Positions 27,023 to 36,267 are shown, numbered from the stretch's first letter. The stretch is DNA of 64,000 nt from WTGU01 sp965200925 (GCA_965200925.1 OZ241738.1:3286001-3350000); one strand, 5' to 3'. The notes: generated by a model from the sequence alone, not told the origin. Made by a program: numbers and translations.

Positions 27023-28399
27023 CTAGAATTGCCGCACGAGACGCAATTCGGCGCGGGTGCGGTCGTAGGGGTAGAGCTGCGCGTTGGATTTGCGCACCTC
27101 GTTCGCCAGCACGAGTTGCGGGCTGAATCCCCTTATCGTGAAGGCCCGGTTGAAGGCCGAGACACTCAGGACCCGGACTCGATCCTTGCGCGCCGCGCCG
27201 TCCGGCGTGAACGGCCACCAGCGGCCCCGGTATCCCGTCCATCGCAACTCGGCGCTCGCGCCCAGCGTGAAACCCGCCGGCAGCGCGGCGGAAACGCCGG
27301 CCCGCGCCCAGCGGGTGGCGTTGCGCCAGACCACCGCCTTCGGACGTTCGCGGGCATAGCCGACGGTCGCCTCGACCCGCAGCGTCGGCGCCGCGCGCCA
27401 GGCGGCGCCCAGCGAGAAATCGAGGACCGGCCCGTCGAACCGCCGGCCGTCACGCCGATGTTCGCGCCGATGCCAGGAGGCCCGCGCCCGCGCCGTCCAG
27501 CGCCGGTCGAGCCGGCGATCGATTTCGAGACGGGCACCGAGCGCGTGGCTGTACGGCGCCCCCGCGATCCAGCGACGGCGGGCGCTGGCGAGCAGGCTCG
27601 CCTCCGTTTCCGCGCCCGCCAGCCAACGCGGGCCGGCGTGTCCGGAGAGGAAGGTCCGGTCGAAGCCGCTCCCGGCGTAGTCCCGGCGGGAGGCGTCGGC
27701 GCCCGCGCGCAACCGCCACCGGGGGCCGAGCGGATGCTGGTATTCCCCGCCGCCCCAGACGACGACTCCCGTCCCGGAGTGCTTGTCCGCCGGCGCGTCG
27801 AGGCGGAACGGCAATCCGCCGATGCGAATGACCTCCGCGCCCGAGGCCGCGTTGACGTTGCTATCCGGCGCCAGCGCGGCGCCGAAGTGGCCCTGCGTGC
27901 GCCCGCGTGCCCGTATCGCCTCCAGGAAGCGGCGCACGTTGGCGGCCACCGCCGGGGGCGGCCTGCCGGCCAGCACCCGCTCGAAATGCGCCCGCGACAG
28001 GTCGTCCTCTCCCAGGAGGAAGAACGCCCGCGCCAGCTCCAGGCGCACGCGCGTCAGCGCGGGCCGGTCGATCAGGATGGCGCGGAGCGCGGCGACGGCT
28101 TCGTCGAGCAGGGCGGTTCGGTCCTCTTCCCCGACCCCGCCCCGCTCCGCCGCCCCGAGCGCCGCCAGACCGAGGAGGAACAGCACGTCGGTCCTGTCCG
28201 GGTGGCTCGGCGCCAGCGGGCGCAGGGCGGCGAGCGCCTCGTCGAAGCGGCCGCTTTCGACCAGCGCCCGCGCGTCCTCGACCCTGGGGTCCGACGACAG
28301 ATGCGACCGGTCGGCGGCCGCGGAGGCGGAGGCGTGGAGCAGGAAGGCGGCGGCGAGCGCACGGAGCAGCGCCGCGCGGCCGCGCCTTCCGCCCCGCAC
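27023..28399 (-). CDS. Surface lipoprotein assembly modifier (Slam/DUF560) outer-membrane protein
   Basis: A 458-residue protein. It has a signal peptide (residues 1-28, ending 'LLHASASAA'), a TPR-like periplasmic domain ('ARALVESGRFDEALAALRPL', 'LFLLGLAALGAAERGGVGEE', 'LARAFFLLGEDDLSRAHFER'), and a C-terminal barrel of alternating strands that begins 'GHFGAALAPDSNVNAASGAE' and ends 'YPYDRTRAELRLVRQF' with the terminal Phe of outer-membrane barrels. This is the Slam architecture, which moves lipoproteins to the cell surface. The GTG at 28399 is chosen because it gives the signal peptide. It lies 19 bases after a lipoprotein gene, the probable substrate. Confidence 0.85.
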   Translation of the reverse strand: MRGGRRGRAALLRALAAAFLLHASASAAADRSHLSSDPRVEDARALVESGRFDEALAALRPLAPSHPDRTDVLFLLGLAALGAAERGGVGEEDRTALLDEAVAALRAILIDRPALTRVRLELARAFFLLGEDDLSRAHFERVLAGRPPPAVAANVRRFLEAIRARGRTQGHFGAALAPDSNVNAASGAEVIRIGGLPFRLDAPADKHSGTGVVVWGGGEYQHPLGPRWRLRAGADASRRDYAGSGFDRTFLSGHAGPRWLAGAETEASLLASARRRWIAGAPYSHALGARLEIDRRLDRRWTARARASWHRREHRRDGRRFDGPVLDFSLGAAWRAAPTLRVEATVGYARERPKAVVWRNATRWARAGVSAALPAGFTLGASAELRWTGYRGRWWPFTPDGAARKDRVRVLSVSAFNRAFTIRGFSPQLVLANEVRKSNAQLYPYDRTRAELRLVRQF

Positions 28400-28418
28400 G
28401 CAGGCGGGCGACGCGGCC

Positions 28419-29435
28419 CTACTGCGCGCCCGTCCGCTCCGCGCCGAACGCGCCGACGAGGCTGCCGGTCGCACCTGCTTCGTCGCTCGTGGTCGCGCCG
28501 AAGGTCCCGGCGACGGAGGCGGGGAGATCGGTGGGGGCGGCGCCGTTGTCGAAGAACTGCCCCCCCCAGCGGCCCGCGTAGTCTCGCCCACCGAACGCCA
28601 TACTGGTGCTCCCCGTGAAGAACCCGGCGTCCGAATCCCCGATGGACGCCGACTCCAGGGCCAACGTCGCGTCGATGGAGGAGCCGCCCTCCGTCTCGAT
28701 GTCGCTGACGGTTCCGGAAATCGATCCGAGCGCCTCGGCGTCGCCGAACTCGGCCGTCAACGCGACGTCCGCAGTGAAGGGACCGGCTTCACCCTCGTTC
28801 GCGGAAAAGGAGTAATACACGCCGACCGCTTGACCCGCATATTGCGCGTCGCCGGTCAGAGCTCGCAGATTGCCGTTCTCGAAGGGGTCGTTGCCGTCCG
28901 CGAAGGCGCCGAATTCGTAATCGCCGGGCTCTTCACTGCTGTCCGGGATGAAAGCCCAGATGCCGGCGGCCAGCCAGTCGGTCCCTCCCTCTTCTTCGGC
29001 GGCCCTCGGGTAGGCGACGACCACCCTTTGCCCGCCGTCCACCTGCTGGACCAACCAGATGCCGTCATCCGCCCCGGCCTCCGCGTTCAGCGGTCGGGCG
29101 TTGCCGGTGCCGATTGTCCATCCTGCTCCGGCCGCCGTGTTCGTGATCGTGAAACTGTTGTTGGCCGGGTCGAAATTCGTGACCTGGACACGATCGGCGC
29201 CATTCCGGGATTGCGTGACGCTGCCGGGCCTCGGCACGCTCCTCGCGGCTTCAGCTGCGGCTCTCGCCGTGAGGTTGCCGCCAACCGCCTCTTGCAGGGA
29301 GGACGCCGAAGGCGGCATCGGTTCCGGCATCTGCGCCATCGGCGTCTCGGAATCGGACGAGCTGCAGGCGGACAGAACGAAAGGAAGGGCGATAGCCGCG
29401 GCCAACGACGCGCCGCCCGTGAGTCGGGTGAACAT
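28419..29435 (-). CDS. Putative Slam-dependent surface lipoprotein with TbpB-like barrel
   Basis: A 338-residue lipoprotein: signal peptide with lipobox LSAC and the Cys near residue 24. A variable N-terminal region follows, then a Gly-rich beta domain with 'ISGTVSDIETEGGSS', 'GFFTGSTSMAFGGRDYAGRW' and 'LPASVAGTFGATTSDEAGA'. That is the small-barrel pattern of transferrin-binding-protein-B-like and other Slam substrates. The ATG at 29435 has GGGGAG nine bases upstream. It is transcribed just before the Slam gene. The ligand is unknown, since TonB receptor partners are not in the window. Confidence 0.8.
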   Translation of the reverse strand: MFTRLTGGASLAAAIALPFVLSACSSSDSETPMAQMPEPMPPSASSLQEAVGGNLTARAAAEAARSVPRPGSVTQSRNGADRVQVTNFDPANNSFTITNTAAGAGWTIGTGNARPLNAEAGADDGIWLVQQVDGGQRVVVAYPRAAEEEGGTDWLAAGIWAFIPDSSEEPGDYEFGAFADGNDPFENGNLRALTGDAQYAGQAVGVYYSFSANEGEAGPFTADVALTAEFGDAEALGSISGTVSDIETEGGSSIDATLALESASIGDSDAGFFTGSTSMAFGGRDYAGRWGGQFFDNGAAPTDLPASVAGTFGATTSDEAGATGSLVGAFGAERTGAQ

Positions 29436-29477
29436 GGTTCGGCTCCCCTGCTTCGATTGGTGAGAATCCTCAAGAGT

Positions 29478-29506
29478 CTTATGCCGATTCCCGGGACGCG
29501 AATCAA
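29478..29506 (-). promoter_or_regulatory. Candidate sigma-70 promoter of the lipoprotein-Slam pair
   Basis: On the minus strand TTGATT (29506-29501) and CATAAG (29483-29478) are separated by 17 bases and lie about 45 bases before the lipoprotein ATG. Each hexamer matches consensus at four of six positions. This is a motif match only. Confidence 0.4.
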
Positions 29507-29596
29507 CGATCTCGGGCGACGCGAAACGAAAGGCGCTTCCGCGCCGGAACGCCGAGCGGGCTTCAACGGCAGGCGCGCCCGCTCTATCGTCGCCGC

Positions 29597-30133
29597 ATGG
29601 AACGCGATGCCCCCCACGGCCCCGCCATCTTCGATGCGGTGCTCGCGCCGAACCGTTCGCTCGGGCGGGCGGGCCTCCGCGCGGTCATGGCCGGCACGGT
29701 TATCGTCAGCGCCGGCCTCGGCGCCCACTTCGCGCTACAGGGCGCCTGGCCGGTGCTCGGCTTCTTCGGCCTCGACATCGCGCTGCTCTGGCTGGCCTTC
29801 CGGTTCAGCACCCGCTCGGGCCGCTTGCGGGAGACGGTGCGCGTCGCCCGCGATTCGGTGGTGGTCCGGCGCATCGCGCCCGGCGGGAACGCCGCCGAAT
29901 GGCGCTTCACCCCCTGCTGGCTCCGCGTCTCCCTCGAGGCGCCGGCGGCGCGCCCCGGCGGGATCGTGCTTTCCTCGCACGGCGCCTCGTTGACGATCGG
30001 CGCCTTCCTGGCACCGGAGGAGCGGGAGAGTCTGGCCCGCGCGCTGCGCGCCGCCCTCGCCGAAGCCAACCGCGCGCCGGGGAGCGAAGAGGCCCGGCAC
30101 GGACGCGCCGGAGCCGCGCGCCGGCAGGGCTGA
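29597..30133 (+). CDS. DUF2244 family integral membrane protein
   Basis: A 178-residue protein of the DUF2244 family, common in alphaproteobacteria and of unknown role. It opens with 'IFDAVLAPNRSLGRAGLRAV', has two membrane helices near residues 30-65 with 'LGFFGLDIALLWLAFR' at the second, and continues with a soluble domain including 'AEWRFTPCWLRVSL' and 'SHGASLTIGAFLAPEERES'. The ATG is at 29597. It is divergent from the lipoprotein operon and convergent with dapB. The 163 bases after it hold no recognised feature. Confidence 0.85.
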   Translation: MERDAPHGPAIFDAVLAPNRSLGRAGLRAVMAGTVIVSAGLGAHFALQGAWPVLGFFGLDIALLWLAFRFSTRSGRLRETVRVARDSVVVRRIAPGGNAAEWRFTPCWLRVSLEAPAARPGGIVLSSHGASLTIGAFLAPEERESLARALRAALAEANRAPGSEEARHGRAGAARRQG

Positions 30134-30296
30134 AGGGAGGTCCGTCGGCCTTCGTGCGATCGAGAACGGCGTGCCAGGGCTTGCCGGCGTCCCCGAGCCG
30201 GAGCGGGCGGTGCGGCGCGCTTCCCGGCGCCGTCGGCGCGTTCCGGGTGGGGCAGCGGCTTCAGCGCCTCCGGGGACGGGGGCGCGAGCGGCGGCG

Positions 30297-31100
30297 TCAC
30301 AGGGGGCCTAAGACGTCCGCCATGGTGTAGAGGCCGGGCCGTCGCGTTTGCGCCCAGCGGGCGGCGCGGAGCGCGCCCCGGGCGTAGGTCCGGCGGCTCG
30401 CGGCGCGGTGGGTCAGTTCCAGGCGTTCGCCGTCGGCGGCGAAGATCACACTGTGATCGCCCACCACGTCGCCGCCGCGCAGCGCCGCGAAGCCGATCTC
30501 GCCCCTGGGCCGCGCGCCGGTCGCGCCGTCGCGCCCGCGCCGCCCCACCGCGTCGAGCGCCACGCCGCGGCCGCGCGCCGCCGCCCGCCCGAGCCCGAGC
30601 GCGGTGCCCGACGGCGCGTCGATCTTGTGGCGGTGGTGCATCTCGACGATCTCGATGTCGTAATCCGCATCGAGCAGACCCGCCACCTGCTCGGTCAGGC
30701 GCATCAACAGATTGACGCAGAGGCTCATGTTGGGCGCCTGGATGACGACGGCCTGCGCCGCGGCCGCCTCCAGCGCCGCCCGCTCGGTCGCGCCGAGGCC
30801 GGTGGTGCCGACGACGAGCGCCGTCTCCGCCTGCGCGGCGCGTGCGGCATGGCCGGCCGCCGCGGACGGAAGGGTGAAGTCGAGCACCGCGTCGGCCGCC
30901 TGGAACATGGCGTCCGCGTCGGTGCTCACCGTCACGCCGATCGGTCCGATTCCCGCGAGCGCCCCGCAGTCCTGTCCGATCGCGGGATGGCCCGGCGCCT
31001 CCGTCGCCGCGACCACGCGGCAATCGTCGCTTTCGACGGCCTCGCGCGCGAGCGCCGTTCCCATGCGCCCGGCCGCCCCCGGAATGCCGATTCCGATCAC
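30297..31100 (-). CDS. dapB: 4-hydroxy-tetrahydrodipicolinate reductase
   Basis: DapB reduces hydroxy-tetrahydrodipicolinate in the diaminopimelate/lysine pathway that supplies cell-wall cross-links. In 267 residues: the dinucleotide site 'GIPGAAGRMGTALAREAVES', 'VLDFTLPSAAAGH', 'VVGTTGLGATERAALE', and the catalytic signature 'VEMHHRHKIDAPSGTALGLG'. The GTG start at 31100 is preceded by GGGGAAG. It follows dnaJ by 33 bases, the typical alphaproteobacterial dnaKJ-dapB order, and may be cotranscribed with the chaperones. Confidence 0.96.
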   Translation of the reverse strand: MIGIGIPGAAGRMGTALAREAVESDDCRVVAATEAPGHPAIGQDCGALAGIGPIGVTVSTDADAMFQAADAVLDFTLPSAAAGHAARAAQAETALVVGTTGLGATERAALEAAAAQAVVIQAPNMSLCVNLLMRLTEQVAGLLDADYDIEIVEMHHRHKIDAPSGTALGLGRAAARGRGVALDAVGRRGRDGATGARPRGEIGFAALRGGDVVGDHSVIFAADGERLELTHRAASRRTYARGALRAARWAQTRRPGLYTMADVLGPL

Positions 31101-31133
31101 CGTCGCTTCCCCGGATTGCGCGCCGCCCGGCGT

Positions 31134-32270
31134 TCAGTCCCGCAGGTCTTCCCAGAGGTCCTTCACCCTGGCGAAGAAACCGTCGGACTGCGGGCTGGTC
31201 GAGCGGGAGCCGCCCTGTCGGTCGAACTGCTTGAGCAGCTCCTTCTGGCGCTTGTCGAGATTGACCGGGGTTTCGACCGCGACCTCGATATACATGTCCC
31301 CATGGCCGGCGCCGCGCAGCGCCGGCATTCCCTTGCCGCGCAGCCGGAACTGGTGGCCCGACTGGGTCCCCGCCGGCACGCTGACCCGGGCGCGGCCGCC
31401 GCCCACGGTCGGCACCTCGATGGCACCGCCGAGCGCCGCCGTCGTCATCGGGATCGGGACCTGGCAATGGACGTGCATGGCGTCGCGCTGGAAGATGCGG
31501 TGCGGCTTGACCGAGAGGAAGATGTAGAGGTCGCCCGCGGGCGCGCCGCGCGCGCCGGCCTCGCCCTCCCCGGCAAGCCGGATGCGGGTGCCGTCCTCGA
31601 CTCCCGGCGGGACGTTCACCGAGAGCGATTTTTCCTTCTGCACGCGGCCGGCGCCGCGGCAGTCGGGGCACGGATCGGCGATGACCTGACCGCCGCCCCG
31701 ACATGTCGGGCAGGTCCGCTCGATGGTGAACAGGCCCTGTTGCGCCCGCACCTTGCCCGCGCCGCCGCAGGTCCCGCAGGCGGTGGGCCGGGTGCCGGCG
31801 CGGGCACCGCGCCCGCCGCAGGAGTCGCAGGCGACCGTGCCGGGGACGCGGATCTTCGCCTGTTTGCCGGCGAACGCCTCCTCCAGGGTGATTTCCATGT
31901 TGTAGCGGAGGTCTGCGCCGCGGGCGGCCTCGCGCCTCCCGCCGCGCCGCGCGCCGCCCATGAACTCGCCGAACAGGTCGTCGAACACGTCGGCGAAGCT
32001 CGAGCGGAAGTCGAAATCCCCGGGGCCCGGGCCGGCCCCGCGGCCCTCGAAAGCAGCGTGGCCGAAGCGGTCATAGGCGGCGCGTTTCTCCGCGTCGGAG
32101 AGCACGCCGTAGGCCTCCGAGATCTCCTTGAACTTCCGCTCCGCCTCCTTGTTGTCCGGATTGCGGTCGGGATGGTAGGCCATCGCGCGCTGGCGGTAGG
32201 CCTTCTTGAGCTCCTCGGCGCTGGCGTCGCGCGAGGCGCCGAGGAGGTCGTAATAATCGGCCTTGGCCAT
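31134..32270 (-). CDS. dnaJ: Chaperone protein DnaJ
   Basis: The Hsp40 co-chaperone that delivers substrates to DnaK and stimulates its ATPase. In 378 residues: the J domain with HPD ('QRAMAYHPDRNPDNKEAERK', residues 33-35), a Gly/Phe-rich linker ('GPGDFDFRSSFADVFDDLFG'), four zinc-binding repeats (CDSCGGRG, CGTCGGAG, CPTCRGGG, CPDCRGAG) and the C-terminal beta domains. It starts at ATG 32270, 69 bases after dnaK in the same operon. Confidence 0.97.
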   Translation of the reverse strand: MAKADYYDLLGASRDASAEELKKAYRQRAMAYHPDRNPDNKEAERKFKEISEAYGVLSDAEKRAAYDRFGHAAFEGRGAGPGPGDFDFRSSFADVFDDLFGEFMGGARRGGRREAARGADLRYNMEITLEEAFAGKQAKIRVPGTVACDSCGGRGARAGTRPTACGTCGGAGKVRAQQGLFTIERTCPTCRGGGQVIADPCPDCRGAGRVQKEKSLSVNVPPGVEDGTRIRLAGEGEAGARGAPAGDLYIFLSVKPHRIFQRDAMHVHCQVPIPMTTAALGGAIEVPTVGGGRARVSVPAGTQSGHQFRLRGKGMPALRGAGHGDMYIEVAVETPVNLDKRQKELLKQFDRQGGSRSTSPQSDGFFARVKDLWEDLRD

Positions 32271-32339
32271 GCTTCGTCGATCCGGCCGGCGGGCGCGTGG
32301 CGGCGGCCCGTCCCGCGGGCGGCGCGTCCCCCCGCTCCC

Positions 32340-34268
32340 TCAGGGCGAGGGGCGGTCCTTCCTGTCGTCGTCGACCTCCTCGAAGTCCGCGTCGACCACG
32401 TTGTCGGGCGCCTCGGCCTTCTTGTCGGCGGTGGCCTCTTCCGCCGACGCGGCGCCGGCCTGTTGCTCGGCCTTGTACATCGCCTCGCCGAGCTTCATGG
32501 TGCTCTGCCCGAGCAGTTCCATCCTGGCCTTGATCGCCTCGGCGTCTTCCGAAGCGAGCGCCTCGCGCAGGTCGGCGATCTGCGATTCGATCGCGGTCTT
32601 CTCCGCCGCGTCGATCTTGTCCCCGTGCTCGGAAAGGGTCTTCTCCGTCGAGTGGATGAGTGCCTCGGCGTGGTTCTTCGTCTCGACCGTTTCGCGGCGC
32701 TGCTTGTCCTCGTCGGCGTGCGATTCGGCATCGCGCACCATCCGCTCGATCTCGTCGTCGGCGAGGCCGCCCGAGGCCTGGATGCGGATCTGCTGTTCCT
32801 TGTTGGTCGCCTTGTCCTTGGCGGAAACGTTGACGATCCCGTTGGCGTCGATGTCGAAGGCGACCTCGACCTGCGGCACGCCGCGCGGAGCGGGTGGGAT
32901 GCCGACCAGATCGAACTGGCCCAGCAGCTTGTTGTCGGCCGCCATCTCCCGCTCACCCTGGAAGACGCGGATGGTGACCGCCGTCTGACCGTCCTCGGCG
33001 GTTGAGAAGACCTGGCTCTTCTTGGTCGGGATCGTCGTGTTGCGGTCGATCAGCCGCGTGAAGACGCCGCCCAGGGTCTCGATCCCGAGGGAGAGCGGGG
33101 TCACGTCGAGCAGCAGCACGTCCTTCACGTCGCCTTGCAGCACGCCGGCCTGGATGGCCGCGCCGACGGCCACCACCTCGTCGGGGTTCACGCCCTTGTG
33201 CGGCTCGCGGCCGAAGAAGTTCTTCACCACCTCGACGACCTTGGGCATCCGGGTCATGCCGCCGACGAGGATGATCTCGTCGATCTCGCCCGCAGAGAGC
33301 TGGGCGTCCTTGAGCGCCGCCCGGCAGGGCTCGATGGTGCGTGTGACCAGATCGTCGATCAGCGCTTCCAGCTTGGCCCGCGTGACCTTCATCGTCAGAT
33401 GCTTGGGCCCGCTCGAATCGGCGGTGATGAAGGGCAGGTTCACTTCCGTCTGCATCGCGCTGGAGAGCTCGATCTTGGCTTTCTCCGCCGCCTCCTTCAG
33501 GCGCTGCAAGGCGAGCTTGTCCTGGCGCAGGTCGATGCCGTGCTCCTTCTTGAACTCGTCGGCCAGATAGCCGAGCAGGCGCATGTCGAAGTCCTCGCCG
33601 CCGAGGAAGGTATCGCCGTTGGTGGCCTTGACCTCGAACACGCCGTCGCCGATCTCCAGCACCGAAATGTCGAAGGTCCCGCCGCCCAGGTCGTAGACGG
33701 CGATCGTACCGCCCCCCTTCTTGTCGAGGCCGTAGGCGAGGGAGGCGGCGGTCGGCTCGTTGATGATCCGCAGGACCTCCAGCCCCGCGATCTGGCCCGC
33801 GTCCTTGGTCGCCTGGCGCTGGGAATCGTTGAAATAGGCCGGGACCGTGATGACGGCCTGGGTGATCGGCTCGCCGAGGAAGGCCTCGGCGGTCTCCTTC
33901 ATCTTCTGGAGCGTGAAGGCGGAAATCTGGCTCGGCGAGTATTTCTCCCCGCGGATCTCGACCCAGGCGTCGCCGTTGCCGTGGTCGACGATCCGGTAGG
34001 GCACCATCTTCACGTCCTTCTGGGTCATCGGGTCCTTGAACGGCCGCCCGATCAGACGCTTGATGGCGAAGACGGTGTTTTCGGGGTTGGTGACGGCCTG
34101 CCGCTTCGCCGACTGGCCGACGAGACGCTCGCCGTCCTCGGTGAAGGCGACGATGGAAGGCGTCGTGCGCGCTCCTTCGGCGTTCTCGACCACCCGGGGG
34201 TCCTTCCCCTCCATGATCGCGACGCAGGAGTTCGTCGTACCGAGATCGATGCCGATGACCTTGCTCAT
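32340..34268 (-). CDS. dnaK: Chaperone protein DnaK (Hsp70)
   Basis: Hsp70, 642 residues, full length. It begins 'SKVIGIDLGTTNSCVAIMEG', contains 'VYDLGGGTFDISVLEIGDGV' and 'EIILVGGMTRMPKVVEVVK', has the interdomain 'DVLLLDVTPLSLGIETLGG', and ends in an acidic tail 'VVDADFEEVDDDRKDR'. It is served by grpE and dnaJ on either side. An RpoH-type heat-shock promoter lies about 100 bases upstream. Start ATG 34268. Confidence 0.98.
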   Translation of the reverse strand: MSKVIGIDLGTTNSCVAIMEGKDPRVVENAEGARTTPSIVAFTEDGERLVGQSAKRQAVTNPENTVFAIKRLIGRPFKDPMTQKDVKMVPYRIVDHGNGDAWVEIRGEKYSPSQISAFTLQKMKETAEAFLGEPITQAVITVPAYFNDSQRQATKDAGQIAGLEVLRIINEPTAASLAYGLDKKGGGTIAVYDLGGGTFDISVLEIGDGVFEVKATNGDTFLGGEDFDMRLLGYLADEFKKEHGIDLRQDKLALQRLKEAAEKAKIELSSAMQTEVNLPFITADSSGPKHLTMKVTRAKLEALIDDLVTRTIEPCRAALKDAQLSAGEIDEIILVGGMTRMPKVVEVVKNFFGREPHKGVNPDEVVAVGAAIQAGVLQGDVKDVLLLDVTPLSLGIETLGGVFTRLIDRNTTIPTKKSQVFSTAEDGQTAVTIRVFQGEREMAADNKLLGQFDLVGIPPAPRGVPQVEVAFDIDANGIVNVSAKDKATNKEQQIRIQASGGLADDEIERMVRDAESHADEDKQRRETVETKNHAEALIHSTEKTLSEHGDKIDAAEKTAIESQIADLREALASEDAEAIKARMELLGQSTMKLGEAMYKAEQQAGAASAEEATADKKAEAPDNVVDADFEEVDDDRKDRPSP

Positions 34269-34365
34269 GTCTCGCCCTTGTCGTCAGCGGGCCCGAACGG
34301 CCGCCTCGCACGCCGCCTCGCGCCCCGTGTTGCGCCGCCCCGGACGGCGCCCGTCGAATGCACCG

Positions 34366-34397
34366 CTAATATGGGGGCGGAATCCCGCGCCGCAAGC
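34366..34397 (-). promoter_or_regulatory. RpoH (sigma-32) promoter of dnaK
   Basis: On the minus strand CTTG (34396-34393) and the -10 block CCCATA (34375-34370) within CCCCCATATTAG are 17 bases apart. This agrees with the alphaproteobacterial RpoH pattern of CTTG, 17-18 bases, then C-rich CYTAT. It lies in the gap between grpE and dnaK, about 100 bases before the dnaK ATG. No CIRCE inverted repeat (TTAGCACTC-N9-GAGTGCTAA) was found here. Confidence 0.7.
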
Positions 34398-34415
34398 GCG
34401 CGTTGCGGCCGGCCG

Positions 34416-35120
34416 TCACGACGGGCCGCCCTCAGGCGCGCCGGATTCGCCGTCTCCCGCCCCGGCCGCGTCGTCGGGCGCGGCCGCCGCGCCGCCCTTG
34501 GCCACCCCGACCATGGCCGCGCGCAGCAGGCGGTCGCCGATCCTGTAGCCGACCTGCGCCACCTGCACCACGGTGCCGTCGGGCTTGTCGGTGTCCGCGG
34601 TCTCGAACAGCGCCTGGTGCAGGTTGTAGTCGAATGCCTCGCCGAGCGGGTCGATCCGGGTGATGCCGTGCCGCCCGAGGACCGACTCCAGCTCCCGCGC
34701 CGTCATCTCGATGCCGTCTGCGATGGCCTTCACGGCTTCGTCCTCAGCGCGCCGCTCCTCGGGGATGCTCTCCAGGGCGCGGCTCAGATTGTCGGCGACG
34801 CCGAGCAGGTCCTGGGCGAAGCGCGAAATCGCGTAGGCGCGGGCGTCTGCTACGTCCTTCCGTGCCCGCCGCCGCGCGTTCTCGGTCTCGGCGAGGGCGC
34901 GAAGCAGCTGATCCTTGAGCGCGGTTTCGCCACAGGCCGCCTCGTCCGCCTCCGGCTCTTCGCCGCCGTCGCCCTCCGGTGCCGCGTCTTCGCCGCCCGC
35001 GTCGCCTTCCGGCGTGTCTTCGCTTTCGGGCGCCGCGCCGGCCTCCCCGCCGGCGGCGGCGTTCGGGGCGTCGTCCGCGTCGTCCGCGTCCGCCGCCGGT
35101 CGTTCCGTGTCGTCGTGCAT
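34416..35120 (-). CDS. grpE: Nucleotide exchange factor GrpE
   Basis: GrpE releases ADP from DnaK. The 234-residue protein has an unusually long acidic Asp/Glu/Gly/Ala-rich N-terminus (about 65 residues), then the long dimer helix ('LKDQLLRALAETENARRRAR', 'ISRFAQDLLGVADNLSRALE') and the beta-wing with 'NLHQALFETADTDKPDGTVV' and 'VQVAQVGYRIGDRLLRAAMV'. Start ATG 35120, 51 bases after the hrcA stop. Confidence 0.95.
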   Translation of the reverse strand: MHDDTERPAADADDADDAPNAAAGGEAGAAPESEDTPEGDAGGEDAAPEGDGGEEPEADEAACGETALKDQLLRALAETENARRRARKDVADARAYAISRFAQDLLGVADNLSRALESIPEERRAEDEAVKAIADGIEMTARELESVLGRHGITRIDPLGEAFDYNLHQALFETADTDKPDGTVVQVAQVGYRIGDRLLRAAMVGVAKGGAAAAPDDAAGAGDGESGAPEGGPS

Positions 35121-35171
35121 GGCCTCCTTCGTCCTTCGTTCGTCGCGGATGCGCCGCTCGCCGGCCCGGCG

Positions 35172-36209
35172 TCAGCCGAGCACGCGGCCGATGAGCGCCG
35201 CGGTGTGGTCGACCATGGGGATGATCCGGCCGTAGTTGATCCGCGTGGGGCCGATCACGCCGATGGCGCCGATGAAGCGCGATTCGGCATCGTGGTAAGG
35301 GGCGACGACCATCGAGCAGCCGGTGGTGGCGAACAGCGTGCTCTCGGCGCCGATGAAGATCTGCACGCCTTCGGCGCCTTCCGTGCTCTCCAGCAGGCGG
35401 ATGAAGTCGTTCCTCTCGTCGAGGGCCTCGAACAGCTGGCGGATCCGCTCCAGGTCGGCGAGCGCGGTGACGTCCTCGATCAGGTGGGTTCGCCCCCGGA
35501 CGATGAGGCTGCCGTGGTCCCGCGTCTCGTTCGCCCATTCGGCGATTCCGGCCTCGACGACGCGCGCGGTCAGGGTGTCGAGCTGGGCGCGCTGATCCTC
35601 GATCTCGGCGCGGATCTCGTCCCGCAGCTCGGAGAGCGTCCGTCCCTCCAGCCGGGCATTGAGGTAGTTCCCGGCGCGGGTCAGGTGCGATTGCGTCATG
35701 CCCGGCGGCAGGTCGATGACGCGGTTTTCGACCAGCCCGGTCTCGGTCACCATGACGGCGAGTGCGCGCCGGTTGCCGAGGCTCACGAATTCCATCTGGC
35801 GGCAAGGCATGTCGGCCTTCGGCGCCAGTACCAGCCCGGCGCAGCCGGAGAGGCCGGAGAGCGCCTCGGTGGTTTCCGTCAGCATTTCCTCGACGGTGCG
35901 GCCGGCCGCGCGGCACTTGCCCTCGATGCTGGCACGCTCCTCCTCGGTCAGGTGCCCGAGCTCGAGCAGGGCGTCCACGTAGATGCGCAGGCCCGCCTGG
36001 GTCGGCAGGCGCCCGGCCGAGGGGTGCGGCGCGTAGAGCAGCCCCGCCTCCTCCAGGTCGGCCATGACGTTGCGGACGGTGGCGGGCGAGACCGGCGTCG
36101 ACAGCCTGCGCGACAGCGTGCGCGAGCCCACGGGCTGGCCCGTCTCCACATATTCCTCGACCAGCCGACGGAGGACCTCCTGCGAGCGGTCCGTCAGTTC
36201 GCGCAGCAC
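35172..36209 (-). CDS. hrcA: Heat-inducible transcription repressor HrcA
   Basis: HrcA represses groESL-type operons through CIRCE elements. In 345 residues: an N-terminal winged helix ('RLVEEYVETGQPVGSRTLSR', 'PATVRNVMADLEEAGLLYAP', 'HPSAGRLPTQAGLRIYVDAL') and the C-terminal GAF-like domain ending 'IGVIGPTRINYGRIIPMVDH'. GTG start at 36209. A sigma-70 promoter sits about 30 bases upstream and no CIRCE is seen before it. In many relatives rph lies divergent to hrcA; here that place is taken by a restriction gene. Confidence 0.96.
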   Translation of the reverse strand: MLRELTDRSQEVLRRLVEEYVETGQPVGSRTLSRRLSTPVSPATVRNVMADLEEAGLLYAPHPSAGRLPTQAGLRIYVDALLELGHLTEEERASIEGKCRAAGRTVEEMLTETTEALSGLSGCAGLVLAPKADMPCRQMEFVSLGNRRALAVMVTETGLVENRVIDLPPGMTQSHLTRAGNYLNARLEGRTLSELRDEIRAEIEDQRAQLDTLTARVVEAGIAEWANETRDHGSLIVRGRTHLIEDVTALADLERIRQLFEALDERNDFIRLLESTEGAEGVQIFIGAESTLFATTGCSMVVAPYHDAESRFIGAIGVIGPTRINYGRIIPMVDHTAALIGRVLG

Positions 36210-36238
36210 GTTCGCATCCGGTTTTTCTGAGCGCCCGG

Positions 36239-36267
36239 AATGTAGTGACCGCCCCCGGAAGCGTCAA
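36239..36267 (-). promoter_or_regulatory. Sigma-70 promoter of hrcA-grpE
   Basis: On the minus strand TTGACG (36267-36262) and TACATT (36244-36239) are separated by exactly 17 bases, near-consensus -35 and -10 hexamers ending about 30 bases before the hrcA GTG. The leader would be very short. Confidence 0.65.
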
